Under the pieces are notes generated by a model. That model ran no database searches. It had not been told where the DNA came from and saw nothing but the letters and a program-made list of their open reading frames with translations. The position numbers and the translations under genes were made by a program. A stretch of DNA of 64,000 bases from Eriocheir sinensis (lineage: Eukaryota; Arthropoda; Malacostraca; Decapoda; Varunidae): positions 265,001-329,000 of the forward strand of contig NW_026111660.1 in the NCBI RefSeq assembly GCF_024679095.1, read 5' to 3'. Shown here piece after piece: positions 32,818-47,484 of the stretch (position 1 is the first letter of the stretch; each line of letters starts with the position of its first letter).

Positions 32818-33041
32818 AGGCTCGTCCACACCAGGAATCTTTGTATGACAACAATGTATCCCAGACGTTTCACAAGTTTTTTTCGGGAAACAGTTGAGAG
32901 ATAACTTGGATACAATCAGGAAATAATTGAAAAACATTGAGAGAGAATGTATGTGTGTAATTCACCACGGACTGATCAAGTGTTGGACTCGTAATGGCCA
33001 GCAGGTACCCTCCCGATATGAGCAAGTGCACTTTAGCGTCG

Positions 33042-33075
<34 letters not shown>

Positions 33076-33109
33076 TTATCAATAGTCTTGATAGTAAAGT
33101 ATAAACTAT
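32818..33109. other. unrecognised sequence with a (GT)n tract
   Basis: Contains a 30-bp GT microsatellite at 33045-33074. Otherwise no feature recognised. Confidence 0.45.
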
Positions 33110-33570
33110 TTTTATATTACAGTCATTTATGGATGAGAGAGATTTTTACAAAGATTTACATAGAAAATCAGACCACACAGACCCCATGGTCCAGACTGGG
33201 TGGTCTGTCCTTAAACCTAAGTGATTCTACATTAATCAGATGGCTCCAAAACGTTGCAATTCAACTCTAGTTGATATCGAGTTGAAGGAAGTTACGGTCG
33301 AGCTTGTTTTTGAAGGAGTCAGTCATGTTACACTGGACCACTGAAGGTGGGAGCTTATTTCATTCTTGCACTACAACGTTGGTGAAGAAAAATTTGGTGC
33401 AGTCTGAATTTACTTTTCTACATTTGAGTTTTATGCCATTGTTCCTCGTTCACAAAGTGTCATCGATCATAAACAATTTTGTTCTGCCTACATTCGTGAA
33501 ACCATTAAGTATTTTAAACATTCGATCAGTTTTTTCTCGGAGGCGACGTTTCTCAAGAGAGAACATGTTA
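33110..33570 (-). pseudogene. LINE-C 3' end, 5'-truncated
   Basis: Reverse complement of the C-terminal coding region and 3' UTR of the LINE-C copy at 55334-56860. Shared landmarks are GTCCAGACT/ACCATGGGGTCTG-type 3' UTR, the region encoding VVQCNTIDSFKNKL, and the LEKRRLRGK block at the truncated end. Frame-disrupting changes are present. It joins a LINE-B fragment head to head at about 33570. Confidence 0.85.
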
Positions 33571-33893
33571 ATAGCGGAGATATTCATAAGGTTATGTTGG
33601 TAGGAGAACCAGGTAGGACACGTAATAATGGTTCAAACTGGATAAATTCAGATTCAACAGGGGCATGAGCAAAAATTGGTTTACTAACAGAGTGGTGGAC
33701 GAGTGAAACAGGCTGAGCAGTCATGTGGTGAGTACGAATACAATTGTCACATTCGAAAATAGATTAGATAAATTAATGGACAGTGATATTCGGTGGGATT
33801 AGACTCACAGGAGCTTACATTCAAAGGAGCTGCTTGATCAGGCCTACCGGCATCTTGCAGACTCCTACGTTCCAATGTTCGTATGTTCTACTC
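33571..33893 (+). pseudogene. LINE-B copy B4, 3'-end fragment
   Basis: Matches B1 from GDIHKV to the 3' UTR, ending in a degraded ATGTTCGTATGTTC tail. More diverged than B1-B3, with indels that break the frame. It begins exactly where the LINE-C fragment of opposite strand ends. Confidence 0.85.
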
Positions 33894-35631
<1,738 letters not shown>

Positions 35632-36456
35632 AATAGGCGCACCTAACAATACCATAGCCGACCCAGGATTCAGGACGTGTCCTAAGTTAAAGAAGGTAAT
35701 GTTATACTTGTATTTCGTAAAGAATCCTTATAACCAAAAACTAGCTAAAATGATGAGTATTCTTTTTTTTAACACAACATTCAATAAACAACAGAACAAT
35801 AATATGAAAATACGTATAGCTACCGTTGGCAGACTGTCGTACTCAGAGCATAGTATTTAACGGTTTCTGACATCTAACTATTGCCAAGAAACATCAGAAT
35901 CTTACTCTTTTAACGATAACTATAAATAAGTTTCGTTTTTGGAACCCAGAAGACAGTTTTGGGGCAGGAAGTCGGGAAATATAATCGGCTGAGTACGACA
36001 ATCTGGCAATAATCTGTGGTCGAGGCAGCAGCAGCCTGCCATATTGCGGGTATCAGATACCTAAAATAGCATACTTTTACTGCGCAAAGCAGGTGATGTC
36101 ACTTATTGTGACTTCGTGAGCTTTCATATTTATCTATTTGTGTATATTTCATGGTGGCAAAACTTAAATTACTAGTTTAATTTTACTAGTGACACGAATT
36201 TGTGTATGTTTATCAAAATAGAATTTCACTCTAATAAGTGAATCAGACTCCACATAAATGTTGCCAGTGTGTGTATGAGTGAAACAAAGATAAGCACATA
36301 CCTTGATTTAACTCTAGGATGTCTCGTGGATCATTAATAAATAAAAACAAAATATCCGGCTAAGCTATCCTTTAGCCATTACCCTTAATGGCGCCCAAAA
36401 AACAGTCCCTCCGCCAAGTTTGTACCCGACATTTGGTCATGTTAGGTGCGCCTATT
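35632..36456. repeat. nested inverted repeats, possible MITE pair
   Basis: AATAGGCGCACCTAACA at 35632-35648 is perfectly repeated as its reverse complement at 36440-36456. Inside lies a second inverted pair: TTGGCAGACTGTCGTACTCAG (35826-35846) against 35989-36009, with two mismatches, enclosing a 184-bp block. No target duplication could be assigned to either pair. The inner pair looks like a small MITE; the outer may be chance or an older element. Confidence 0.55.
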
Positions 36457-37425
36457 AGCAACACCAAAGGCGACGGGGGAAAAAAATAACGAGTCTGCAA
36501 GTACTGCGATGTTTACTTCCCCCACAACATCGACCACCTGGAAAATTTCATCACTATTTGTTTGCCACATTAGTTTGCGCTTTTGTACCCTGCGTCACGC
36601 TTCTTCACCGAGGCGTTAAATGGTCGCGCAAAGTAACATCCAGGATCGAAACTCACTTCATGTTTACTTAATACCGACGGGCTTTTATAGACTGCATAAT
36701 ACAACAACCTATAGGGGCTTAATAAACCAACGCTATATTTTTTTGTTTGTTTAGGACAGTAAAGGCTTGCGTGCACCACAACCTACGCGCTGTCTGCTGG
36801 GATGCTGAACGAGACACAAGAGGCGATAATGAGAGTATTAGCCAAAAGGAAAATGAGAGGAAGAAAGCATTATGGGACGTATTACTAAACATTTGTCGCT
36901 TAAGTTCGCCTATTTGACAAGGCTTTCCTAGGACTTTTTGGGCATTTCCAGTAGTTTTTTTACTCTGGTGGTAGTTTGACCCTTCTTCTGTACCATGAAC
37001 CTAAAGAAATACTCATTAGAACTCGATTGCCTCCCTCTTTGACCTTTAGAAATAGTTGATGTTAGAGGCGAAAGTGCCTTATAATACCAACCTATGACCC
37101 TTTACCACGCGTACCTACTGAAGGTGGAGTGGAAGCCCTGAGGGACGCCGAGCTCCTTCAAGAGGGTGGAACGTAACTCACTGTGATGCATTGCAACAAT
37201 TTACAAAGGTTATAAGAAACCCTTCCTAGGCTGCCCTAACCAGATAGCACGGTGGTCGGGTTGTAAATACTCCTCGTTAGTCACCATAAGACATGGGGCG
37301 GTACTATAGCACCTCGACACACTCCGCATCCCAAACTCCACCACCACCACCACCACTACCACAAACACCTCCGCCAACACCACTCTATCACCCCTACCAC
37401 ACAGACCACCATTTCGACACCATTC
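36457..37425. other. unrecognised sequence with a short (CCA)n tract
   Basis: No gene recognised. CCACCA-type triplets at 37335-37365 lead into the 40-bp minisatellite. Confidence 0.4.
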
Positions 37426-37665
37426 CCACCACCATCACTGCTATACCATCCCTACCACAACACCTCCACCACCATCACTGCTACACCATCCCTACCACAA
37501 CACCTCCACCACCATCACTGCTACACCGTCCCTACCACAACACCTCCACCACCATCACTGCTACGCCGTCCCTACCACAACACCTCCACCACCATCACTG
37601 CTACGCCGTCCCTACCACAACACCTCCACCACCATCACTGCTACACCAACCCTGACCACAAACAT
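37426..37665. repeat. 40-bp minisatellite, about 6 copies
   Basis: Units begin at 37426, 37466, 37506, 37546, 37586 and 37626, each starting CCACCACCATCACTGCTA and ending CCTACCACAACACCT, with one or two differences. The last unit and the sequence to about 37745 decay into related ACC-rich text. The period is not divisible by three, so the 120-codon frame through it changes reading every unit and is unlikely to be a protein. Confidence 0.92.
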
Positions 37666-37769
37666 CAACACCATCATCACTACACCAACCCCTACCACAA
37701 GCACCTCAGCCAGCACCCCTACACCAACCCCTACCACAAACACAACCATCTCAACTCATTAACCTGGGA

Positions 37770-37967
37770 CACAAGGCAAGAGTGACATCTAAGTTATCAC
37801 AGACTTTCCCTTAGGAGTTCCAAGATATCCATTTATCGACCGGTCGGAATGTGAGGATGGACAGCTGGGTGGACTGAGCACCAATTCCCCGGGCCGGGAT
37901 TCGAAACCAGGACCGAGGATTAGTAGTTATGCGTGCTAACCACTTCACAACGGAGAAGTATGGCTTT
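37770..37967 (-). mobile_element. SINE-3, tRNA-like fragment
   Basis: The minus strand reads GTGAAGTGGTTAGCACG (A-box-like) and about 40 nt later GGTTTCGAATCCC (B-box-like), followed by GC-rich body sequence to about 37770. The layout is that of a tRNA-derived SINE, different in sequence from SINE-1 and SINE-2. Only one copy was found in the window, so the boundaries are estimates. Confidence 0.55.
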
Positions 37968-39077
37968 TCACTTTAGGTTACTAATAAATGGTAAGCGGTT
38001 GAAGGCGTCCGAATAAGCTGCACGGCAGAGCTGCAACCAATCAGCAGAGTCCAAATGACCCAGTTTCCATTCCGCAACGCCTGCCTTCAGTGCTGCCGGA
38101 AGATACAACGAAGGCAGACATATGCACCTACCGTCATCATGAATCCCTGCTTATAAGATGAAAGTGTGACACAGTAGTAGCCGTTGCTTGCTGTTTCGAC
38201 GCGTTCACATTGTTCACTAACCATGGATCCGTTAAGCCGCGGGGTCCTGCCCTCAGCTTGCCATGCTTAATTTACTTTACTGATAAAATGCAAGGTAACT
38301 GAAAGCAATATTCGCACATGATGGAGTATTTAGCGCAATGCAGTGAGGTTAGCCATCTTGGATATACTTTCGTCGACATCCTCCCGCAATGAATCGCAGC
38401 AGGGGACATATTTACCATTCCAGTGAGTGTTGCTGAGGGGTCTGTTGTGGGGTTCGTAGAAAAGAGAAATCTGGTCATTATAGTCGTATCAGAAACTGAG
38501 CTTTTTTGTCGAGTCCAGGTGTGTGATGTGATTGAGTGGACGCAGATATTATTGTTCCATAACTCAGGTGCGGCAGCCGGCCTTGTGGGGGAGCATCAGT
38601 AAACGGGACATACATTTTCAGTTGGGGTTCTTGCTGGTTTCGGAGCCACTCTACCTCTCTTACCACCCATACCACTCTCCTCCCCGCCCTCCTCTTGAGC
38701 ACCCTTGCGGCTAGTTTTTGTTGCCGCTTCCCAAATATTTACATGACGTTCTTAATAGATTTATGCTCAAGCTACTTACCTGTTTGCTTGATTAGTCGGG
38801 AACACTGTACTAACGTGATATGAGCCTCATGCTTGACGACAGGTTGCCACTTCACCGGGAGATTTTTACTGCGATTTCATGCTTAATTAGGTAAGACTCC
38901 TCAATTTCGTCATCAGCAACAAGTTAAATCAAGACAATTAGCGATGAGTGTTACAGGGAAACTAAAACAGGTACTCAAATTTGCCCTCCACGTAACCCTA
39001 AATTACCACGCTTCGACGCACTTCACACCAGTCAACACCAGTCCTAGCATTCTTCAATTACAGTATAGTAGTAGTGA
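37968..39077. other. unrecognised sequence
   Basis: A CCAATCAG box near 38037 and a TTATAAG near 38152 could be promoter elements, but no transcription unit could be attached to them. No exon recognised. Confidence 0.35.
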
Positions 39078-39530
39078 GTAGCGGGCAGTGAGTAGCAGGC
39101 TTTTTTTCACATTTGTTTCCTTTTTTTATGCCCTTGAACTGACTCCTCTGCTGTAAAAAAAAATGATAACAAACTGAATTCATTGTTGCTGTGGAGGATC
39201 ATCATCTACTTACCGTCATCATAGACTAAGCTTTTAATCTTCAGCGCCGAAGTATCGCGCAAATCAACACCAGTCCTTGCACTCCTCGTTTAAGATTGAA
39301 GAGACAAACTATTCCTTATATTACCTTTGACGATTCTTGTTTTTCTGGCTTCCTCATCTACTGTACTTCTAGTCTTTAGCTCCGGAATATCGCGCACTCA
39401 ACACCGGTCCTTTCACTACTCATACTCAAGATACAAAACAAACAAACTATTCTTTACGTTACCTTGGACGATACTTGTTTTTCGTAGCATCATTATCTAT
39501 TGTATTTTCTTTTCAATATATGGGGAACAC
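38995..39530. repeat. degenerate tandem duplication, about 145-150 bp unit
   Basis: Blocks recur in the same order: CGCGC(A)AATCAACACC-GTCCT, then GACAAACTATTC, then TACCTTGACGAT-CTTGTTTTTC, at about 39255-39345 and 39390-39485. Partial matches occur before (39020-39060) and after. Divergence is substantial. Confidence 0.65.
39078..39170 (+). pseudogene. LINE-A 3' UTR fragment
   Basis: GAGTAGCGGGC...GCAGGCTTTTTTT followed by TGCCCTTGAACTGACTCC and CTGTAAAAAAAA matches the last ~90 bp of LINE-A (3' UTR of A1/A2, there on the minus strand). Only the extreme 3' end was inserted or survives. It lies within the degenerate tandem region. Confidence 0.7.
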
Positions 39531-39736
39531 GAGCAGTCTGACGAAAAGCACCTCAACGCTCCTCTAATAGCCAAAGTATCCCTAAGTTTGTGCCATTATA
39601 CCGGCAAATCCTCCTTCGTCCTTGGGGAAACCTGTTCAGCAATTTACGACCTTTCCCTAAGTATACTACCACCACCACCACCACCACCAAACACCTACTA
39701 TCCTCATCACGACTAGTCTCCACCACATAGATGTGG

Positions 39737-39737
<1 letters not shown>

Positions 39738-39773
<36 letters not shown>
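39738..39773. repeat. (GT)n microsatellite
   Basis: 36 bp of GT. Confidence 0.95.
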
Positions 39774-39775
<2 letters not shown>

Positions 39776-39886
39776 TGGAGGCGCCCTGAGATGGTCGTTT
39801 TGCCACCTACCGATAATCCCTATTCCCACTTGCACTGCGGTCTCCTTACTTTTCTTCGTTACTGTGGTTCCCTTCTTCCTCTTTGT

Positions 39887-39888
<2 letters not shown>

Positions 39889-39930
<42 letters not shown>
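39889..39930. repeat. (CT)n microsatellite ending in TAG
   Basis: 42 bp of CT followed by AG. A CT tract ending in AG also has the shape of a strong 3' splice acceptor, upstream of the repeat frame at 40048; this is suggestive only. Confidence 0.9.
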
Positions 39931-39931
<1 letters not shown>

Positions 39932-40047
39932 GACAATTTGAGTTTTCCTTTATTTTGTTAATTATTATTAAACAACATGATGAAGCGTGTTGCTGCAGCC
40001 CTGTTACCCGCCATCCGACGCGTGAACTGCACTACTTAGCCGACTAG

Positions 40048-42630
40048 GCAAGATTACAGCAGAGAGAATTTGCTGGAGGCCTCCACTTCTCTCTCTTCTG
40101 TGACGACGGGTCCGCCTTCACCAGCCTCCGGTGCAACAGGAGGCGGTGTGGCGAGCCCGTCCGGGCGGTGAGCCCTGCACCGCGTGCGGCCACTGACGGA
40201 GTGGCCAGGACCGATGAGGCTGATGCATGGGCAGCCTTTGAAGTGACGACCCATGATGACTGGTCCGTGAATGCTGATGATTCATGGGCAGCCCCAGACT
40301 TGGTGACCTCCGCTGCTATGGTCGAGGCTGATGATTCATGGGCAGCCTTTGAAGCAATGACCCGTGATGACTGGTCCGTGGATGCTGATGATCCATGGGC
40401 AGCCCCAGACTTGGTGACCTCCGCTGCTATGGTCGAGGCTGATGATTCATGGGCAGCCTTTGAAGCAATGACCCGTGATGACTGGTCCGTGGAGGCTGAT
40501 GATCCATGGGCATCCCCAGACTTGGTGACTTCCGCTGCTATGGTCGAGGCTGATGATTCATGGGCAGCCTTTGAAGCAATGACCCGTGATGACTGGTCCG
40601 TGGAGGCTGATGATCCATGGGCAGCCCCAGACTTGGTGACCTCCGCTGCTATGGTCGAGGCTGATGATTCATGGGCAGCCTTTGAAGCAATGACCCGTGA
40701 TGACTGGTCCGTGGAGGCTGATGATTCATGGGCAGCCCGAGACCTGGTGACCTCCGCTGCTATGGTCGAGGCTGATGATTCATGGGCAGCCTTTGAAGCA
40801 ATGACCCGTGATAACTGGTCCGTGGAGGCTGATGATTCATGGGCAGCCCCAGACTTAGTGACTTCCGCTGCTATGGTCGAGGCTGATGATTCATGGGCAG
40901 CCTTTGAAGCAATGACCCGTGATGACTGGTCCGTGGAGGCTGATGTTTCATGGGCAGCCCCAGACTTGGTGACCTCCGCTGCTATGGTCGAGGCTGATGA
41001 TTCATGGGCAGCCTTTGAAGCAATGACCCGTGATGACTGGTCCGTGGAGGCTGATGATCCATGGGCAGCCCCAGACTTGGTGACCTCCGCTGCTATGGTC
41101 GAGGCTGATGATTCATGGGCAGCCTTTGAAGCAATGACCCGTGATGACTGGTCCGTGGAGGCTGATGATCCATGGGCATCCGCCGAATTGGTGACCGCCA
41201 TCACCGATGAGGCTGATGATCCATGGGCACTCTTTGAAGTGACGACCCGTGATGACTCGTCTGATGAGGGTGATGATCCATGGGCAGTCTTTGAAGCAAT
41301 GACCCGTGATGACTCGTCTGATGAGGGTGATGATCCATGGGCACTCTTTGAAGCAATGACCCGTGATGATGAGGCTGATGATCCAAGGGCATCCGCCGAA
41401 TTGGTGACCGCCATCCCCGATGAGGCTGATGTTCCATGGGCACTCTTTGAAGTGACGTACCGTGATGAATCGTCTGATGAGGGTGATGATCCATGGGCAC
41501 TCTTTGAAGCAATGACCCGTGATGATGAGGCTGATGTTCCATGGGCACTCTTTGAAGTGACGACACGTGATGACACGTCTGATGAGGCTGATGTTCCATT
41601 GGCACTCTTTGAAGTGACGACCCGTGATGATGAGGCTGATGTTCCATGGGCACTCTTTGAAGTGACGTACCGTGATGACTCGTCTGATGAGGGTGATGAT
41701 CCATGGGCACTCTTTGAAGCAATGACCCGTGATGATGAGGCTGATGTTCCATGGGCACTCTTTGAAGTGACGTACCGTGATGACTCGTCTGATGAGGGTG
41801 ATGATTCATGGGCACTCTTTGAAGCAATGACGCGTGATGACTCGTCTGATGAGGCTGATGATCCATGGGCATCCGCCGAATCGGTGACCGCCATCACCGA
41901 TGAGGCTGATGATCCATGGGATGCCCTCGAATTGATAACCAGTGATGACTGGTCTGATGAAGATGATGATCCATGGGATGCCCTCGAATTGATAACCAGT
42001 AATGACTTGTCTGATGAAGATGATGATCCATGGGATGCCCTCGAATTGATAACCAGTAATGACTGGTCTGATGCGGATGAGGATCCATGGGAAACCCTCG
42101 AATTGATAATCAGTAATGACTGGTCTGATGAGGATGATGATCCATGGGATGCCCTCGAATTGATAACCAGTAATGACTGGTCTGATGAGGATGATGATCC
42201 ATGGGAAACCCTCGAATTGATAACCAGTGATGACTGGTCTGATGAGGATGATGATCCATGGGAAACCCTCGAATTGATAACCAGTGATGACTGGTCTGAT
42301 GAGGATGAAGATCCATGGGATGCCCTCGAATTGATAACCAGTGATGACTGGTCTAATGAGGATGAGGATCCATGGGATGCCCTCGAATTGATAACCAGTG
42401 ATGACTGGTCTGATTAGGCTGATGATTCGTGGGAAGCCTTTGCCATGGCGACCCGTGATGACTGGTCCGTGGAGGCTGATGATCCATGCCCATCCGCCGA
42501 ATTGGTGGCCGCCATCACCGAAGAGGCTGATGATGGATGGGCAGCCTTCGAGATGATGACCAGTGATGACTGGTTCGTAGAGACTGATGCCTTCTTGGAC
42601 GTCACGGCCATCTGTGCTGTCGTTGTGTAA
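40048..42630 (+). CDS. possible coding minisatellite: acidic Asp-Pro-Trp repeat protein (one in-frame stop)
   Basis: The + frame is open from 40048 to a TAG at 42415, then continues in the same frame to TAA at 42628-42630, together about 860 codons. No ATG precedes the repeats (a GTG lies at 40168), so a real product would need an upstream exon; an AG acceptor lies at 40058-40059. Three blocks: nine ~37-residue units (EADDSWAAFEAMTRDDWSV then a DDPWAAPDL half); a middle block of 16-19-residue ALFEAMTRDD units; and nine 19-residue DDPWDALELITSDDWSDED units. All derive from a ~19-residue core. Composition is very acidic with a Trp about every 9-10 residues. Asp-Pro-Trp is the AP-2 appendage-binding motif of epsins; any relation is speculative. 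The opposite strand is also open, so coding status is uncertain. Confidence 0.4.
40207..42417. repeat. 111-bp and 57-bp minisatellite
   Basis: Period 111 bp at 40207-41206 (nine units), mixed 48/57-bp units at 41207-41904, and 57 bp at 41905-42417 (nine units). The 111-bp unit equals two 57-bp-like halves minus one codon. Every unit contains the CCATGG palindrome or a one-base variant. The period is always a multiple of three. Confidence 0.93.
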
Positions 42631-42869
42631 ATTGTCATGCTTCACTAAGCAGCCTGGTAACACACTCACCAGTGACCCCCGGCGCAGGCGCGAGCCACAT
42701 CGTGAGCCACACTCCCGGGGAGCGAGACACCCTTCAGTGACCGTCGCTCTTATTACACCTTCAGGGGAGGAGCTCCAGCTGTATTTCTTATCTTATCAAT
42801 GAAAACCTTTACAATAAAACTATTATCCTATTAATGAATTTACCTTACCTATTAATAATAGTGTGCCTA
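42631..42869. other. unrecognised sequence downstream of the repeat frame
   Basis: An AATAAA-like hexamer (CAATAAAACT near 42812) could serve as a polyadenylation signal for a + strand transcript. Nothing else recognised. Confidence 0.35.
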
Positions 42870-43115
42870 TCACAGTGAAATTCACCACATGCACGACTGC
42901 CAAGCCTCTTCCATTCGACTACCATTCTATTAGCAAACTAATTCCTGCCTGCATGTTTAACAAATCTATATTGATCTAACGACCCATGGCTAAGAGTGCA
43001 TGCCCTTTTACGAGCAGACCCTCATCAAAGGCCGTCACCCATCTATAAACTTTAATGAAGTCTACTCGCATCGTCCGCCTTTCCAGGGAATGCAAATTTA
43101 GACGTTAAGGGCAAC
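42870..43115 (-). pseudogene. LINE-B copy B5, decayed 3' fragment
   Basis: Aligns with B2 positions 25885-26125: CACCACATG-ACTGC-AAGCCT-TTCCA, TTAGCAAAC, and CCAGGGAATGCAAATTTA near 43083. Many substitutions and indels. The oldest LINE-B relic in the window. Confidence 0.75.
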
Positions 43116-43205
43116 CCTTTTTACGGCACGCGTTCCTTTACTCACCAGTTACGGTCATATTGTACATTACACCTTTTTAAATATATTAGAAAACAGTACA
43201 AGAAA

Positions 43206-43206
<1 letters not shown>

Positions 43207-43238
<32 letters not shown>

Positions 43239-43291
43239 GCTACTACTACTGCTACTACTACTACTACTACTACTACTGCTGCTGCTACTAC
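43207..43291. repeat. (TAC)n microsatellite
   Basis: About 85 bp of TAC triplets with a few TGC units. Confidence 0.96.
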
Positions 43292-43309
43292 CTTTATTTA
43301 TATATTTTT

Positions 43310-43485
43310 TTACATCTTGGCCTATGGTGCCGGTAGGCTTTCTCTGGGGGCCTGGTAGCCGGCTCGAGCCCACCGCGGCGCAGGCAAGTGTTTATAGTGA
43401 CGCCATCTATTCGTGGCTCATGCTGCCTCCTGAGCTCATTCTTGATTTCCCTTTGACAGGTCCTGTAGACTCTTAGACCATAACC
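43310..43485 (-). mobile_element. SINE-2 copy 3, truncated and diverged
   Basis: The stretch with GCCGGTAGGC (43330), AGGCAAGTGTTTATAGTG (43383), CGCCATCT, GGCTCATGCTGCC and CTCATTCTTGATT follows the order of the SINE-2 body on the minus strand. The tRNA head is missing, and only one of the two internal GGGCC-type units is recognisable. Older than the copies at 23683 and 54917. Confidence 0.75.
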
Positions 43486-44229
43486 ACGGAAAAACTCATC
43501 ACAACGCCCATACTCCAAGTTCCAACTACATGTTTCCAGACCTTATTCCTATGATATCAACTTTCCACGAAGCACTTTACTTGATGATGAACACCTCTAA
43601 AAATTATCCATATATATCATATTTACTGTAATAATGATCCAACAATCTGATGTCCACTGTTAGTAATAATTTGACGCAAATGTGCAAAGCAAAAAAAGTA
43701 ATTGGGTGTAAAGTACTATATGTGGAATTCAAAGAAGGTGAAAAACTATAAAACCTGCCGTTGAGTAGTAAATGAGAACTTTGTATTTAGCGATGAAAGA
43801 CTGAGTACAATCTGGAGAGGCATAGGCTAATACTAGTTGAAATACTACTACTATATACGATGATGATGATAATAGTAGTAATAATAATAATAATAGAGCA
43901 AGTAGGTATTGGATGTCTTCTGGTCTCATTAGTAACAATCCAGGGGTGTAGTAGGCAGAAAGGCAACTAAAATTACGAAATCGCAATTGTCGGACACGGG
44001 ATAAAGGGAACAGATATGGAGGGAAAGAGTACCTACGCGACACACTGGGAAATAACTAATGTATAAAGAACCCAAGGCATGTTATCCACGCATTGTGCAT
44101 GAAATAAAACTTGAACACGGTTATTTTTTCTTACTTATCAAGATTTATTTGCGAATAGTTGCCATTCAAAAGAATTAAGAATATTTTATCTATTCCTTTA
44201 TAGTTTAGCAACAGCCCTGTCACCCGCCC
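43486..44229. other. unrecognised AT-rich sequence
   Basis: Small (GAT)n/(AAT)n tracts near 43860-43895. No gene recognised. Confidence 0.4.
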
Positions 44230-44441
44230 ACACCACAAGCAGTAGCGGCAACATGACCACCACCAACAACTATCACACAAAATACTTCCACCATCACTAT
44301 CATCACTGCCTCCATAAACCATTAAATTCCAATACCAATGACAATATTAATCTTACCACCATCAACACCCCCATTAATATCAACAGGAATACCATTACCA
44401 ATATTAGTACCAACAACAATACAATTACCAGCACTAGTACC

Positions 44442-44473
<32 letters not shown>

Positions 44474-44480
44474 CCATTAA
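44230..44480. repeat. ACC/AAC-rich low complexity with (AAC)n
   Basis: Imperfect ACC and AAC triplets, becoming perfect (AAC)n at 44444-44475. Confidence 0.85.
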
Positions 44481-44585
44481 TACAACCACCACCCGCATCC
44501 CCAGCGCCGCCCGAGTCAGGTGTTAGTGGAGGCCGTGCGGCGAGACAGCAGGCAGCAGCGGGCGGGCCAGGCAGCCGCACCTCAC

Positions 44586-44901
44586 CTGGCGGACTCGGGT
44601 TCTCCAAGGGCGCCTCCGTTGATATGATGGGCGGAAGGAAATCGTCGGCGTCGTCAGGCAGGAGCGGAGAGTCGCCCTGGACGCTGCTGGTATTGTAACT
44701 ATACTCCTCCTGCCCCAAGACTTCCACGGCCGGCACCTCCTCTGGCGTGACGGGCGGAGACTCACCTTGGCTCTCCGCGGGGGGCCCGGCGGCGGCGGCC
44801 TGTGGTGGCGGCAGCAGCAGCAAGGGAAGCAGCAGGAGCAGCCAGTACCCCTTGGACGCCACGCCCTGCACCACGACAAGGGCTCGCCACCATCTTGGCT
44901 C
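44586..44901 (-). CDS. internal coding exon with hydrophobic signal-like segment; gene not identified
   Basis: On the minus strand a pyrimidine tract and TTGCAG acceptor (ending 44902) precede GAGCCAAG, and the exon ends CCGCCAG followed by a consensus GTGAGG donor (from 44585). The 316-nt exon keeps one open frame starting in phase 0 and ending one base into a codon. It encodes RWWRALVVVQGVASK, a strongly hydrophobic GYWLLLLLPLLLLPPP segment, then an acidic, proline-rich extracellular-like region with EEYSYNTSS (a possible N-glycosylation Asn) and DDFLPPIIST. The start Met must lie in an upstream exon (coordinate above 44901). It resembles the N-terminus of a secreted or single-pass membrane protein. 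High GC and lack of repeats favour a real host gene, but the family is not recognised. Confidence 0.55.

Positions 44902-47484
<2,583 letters not shown>

Noticed and set aside
37293..37655. 120-codon His/Thr/Pro repeat protein
   Set aside because: The 40-bp period shifts frame every unit and no start context or splice signals support it.
44523..44879. Alternative frame starting MSWCRAWRPRG in the GC-rich exon
   Set aside because: Arg/Cys/Pro-rich shadow of the hydrophobic frame, and it overruns the consensus splice donor at 44585.
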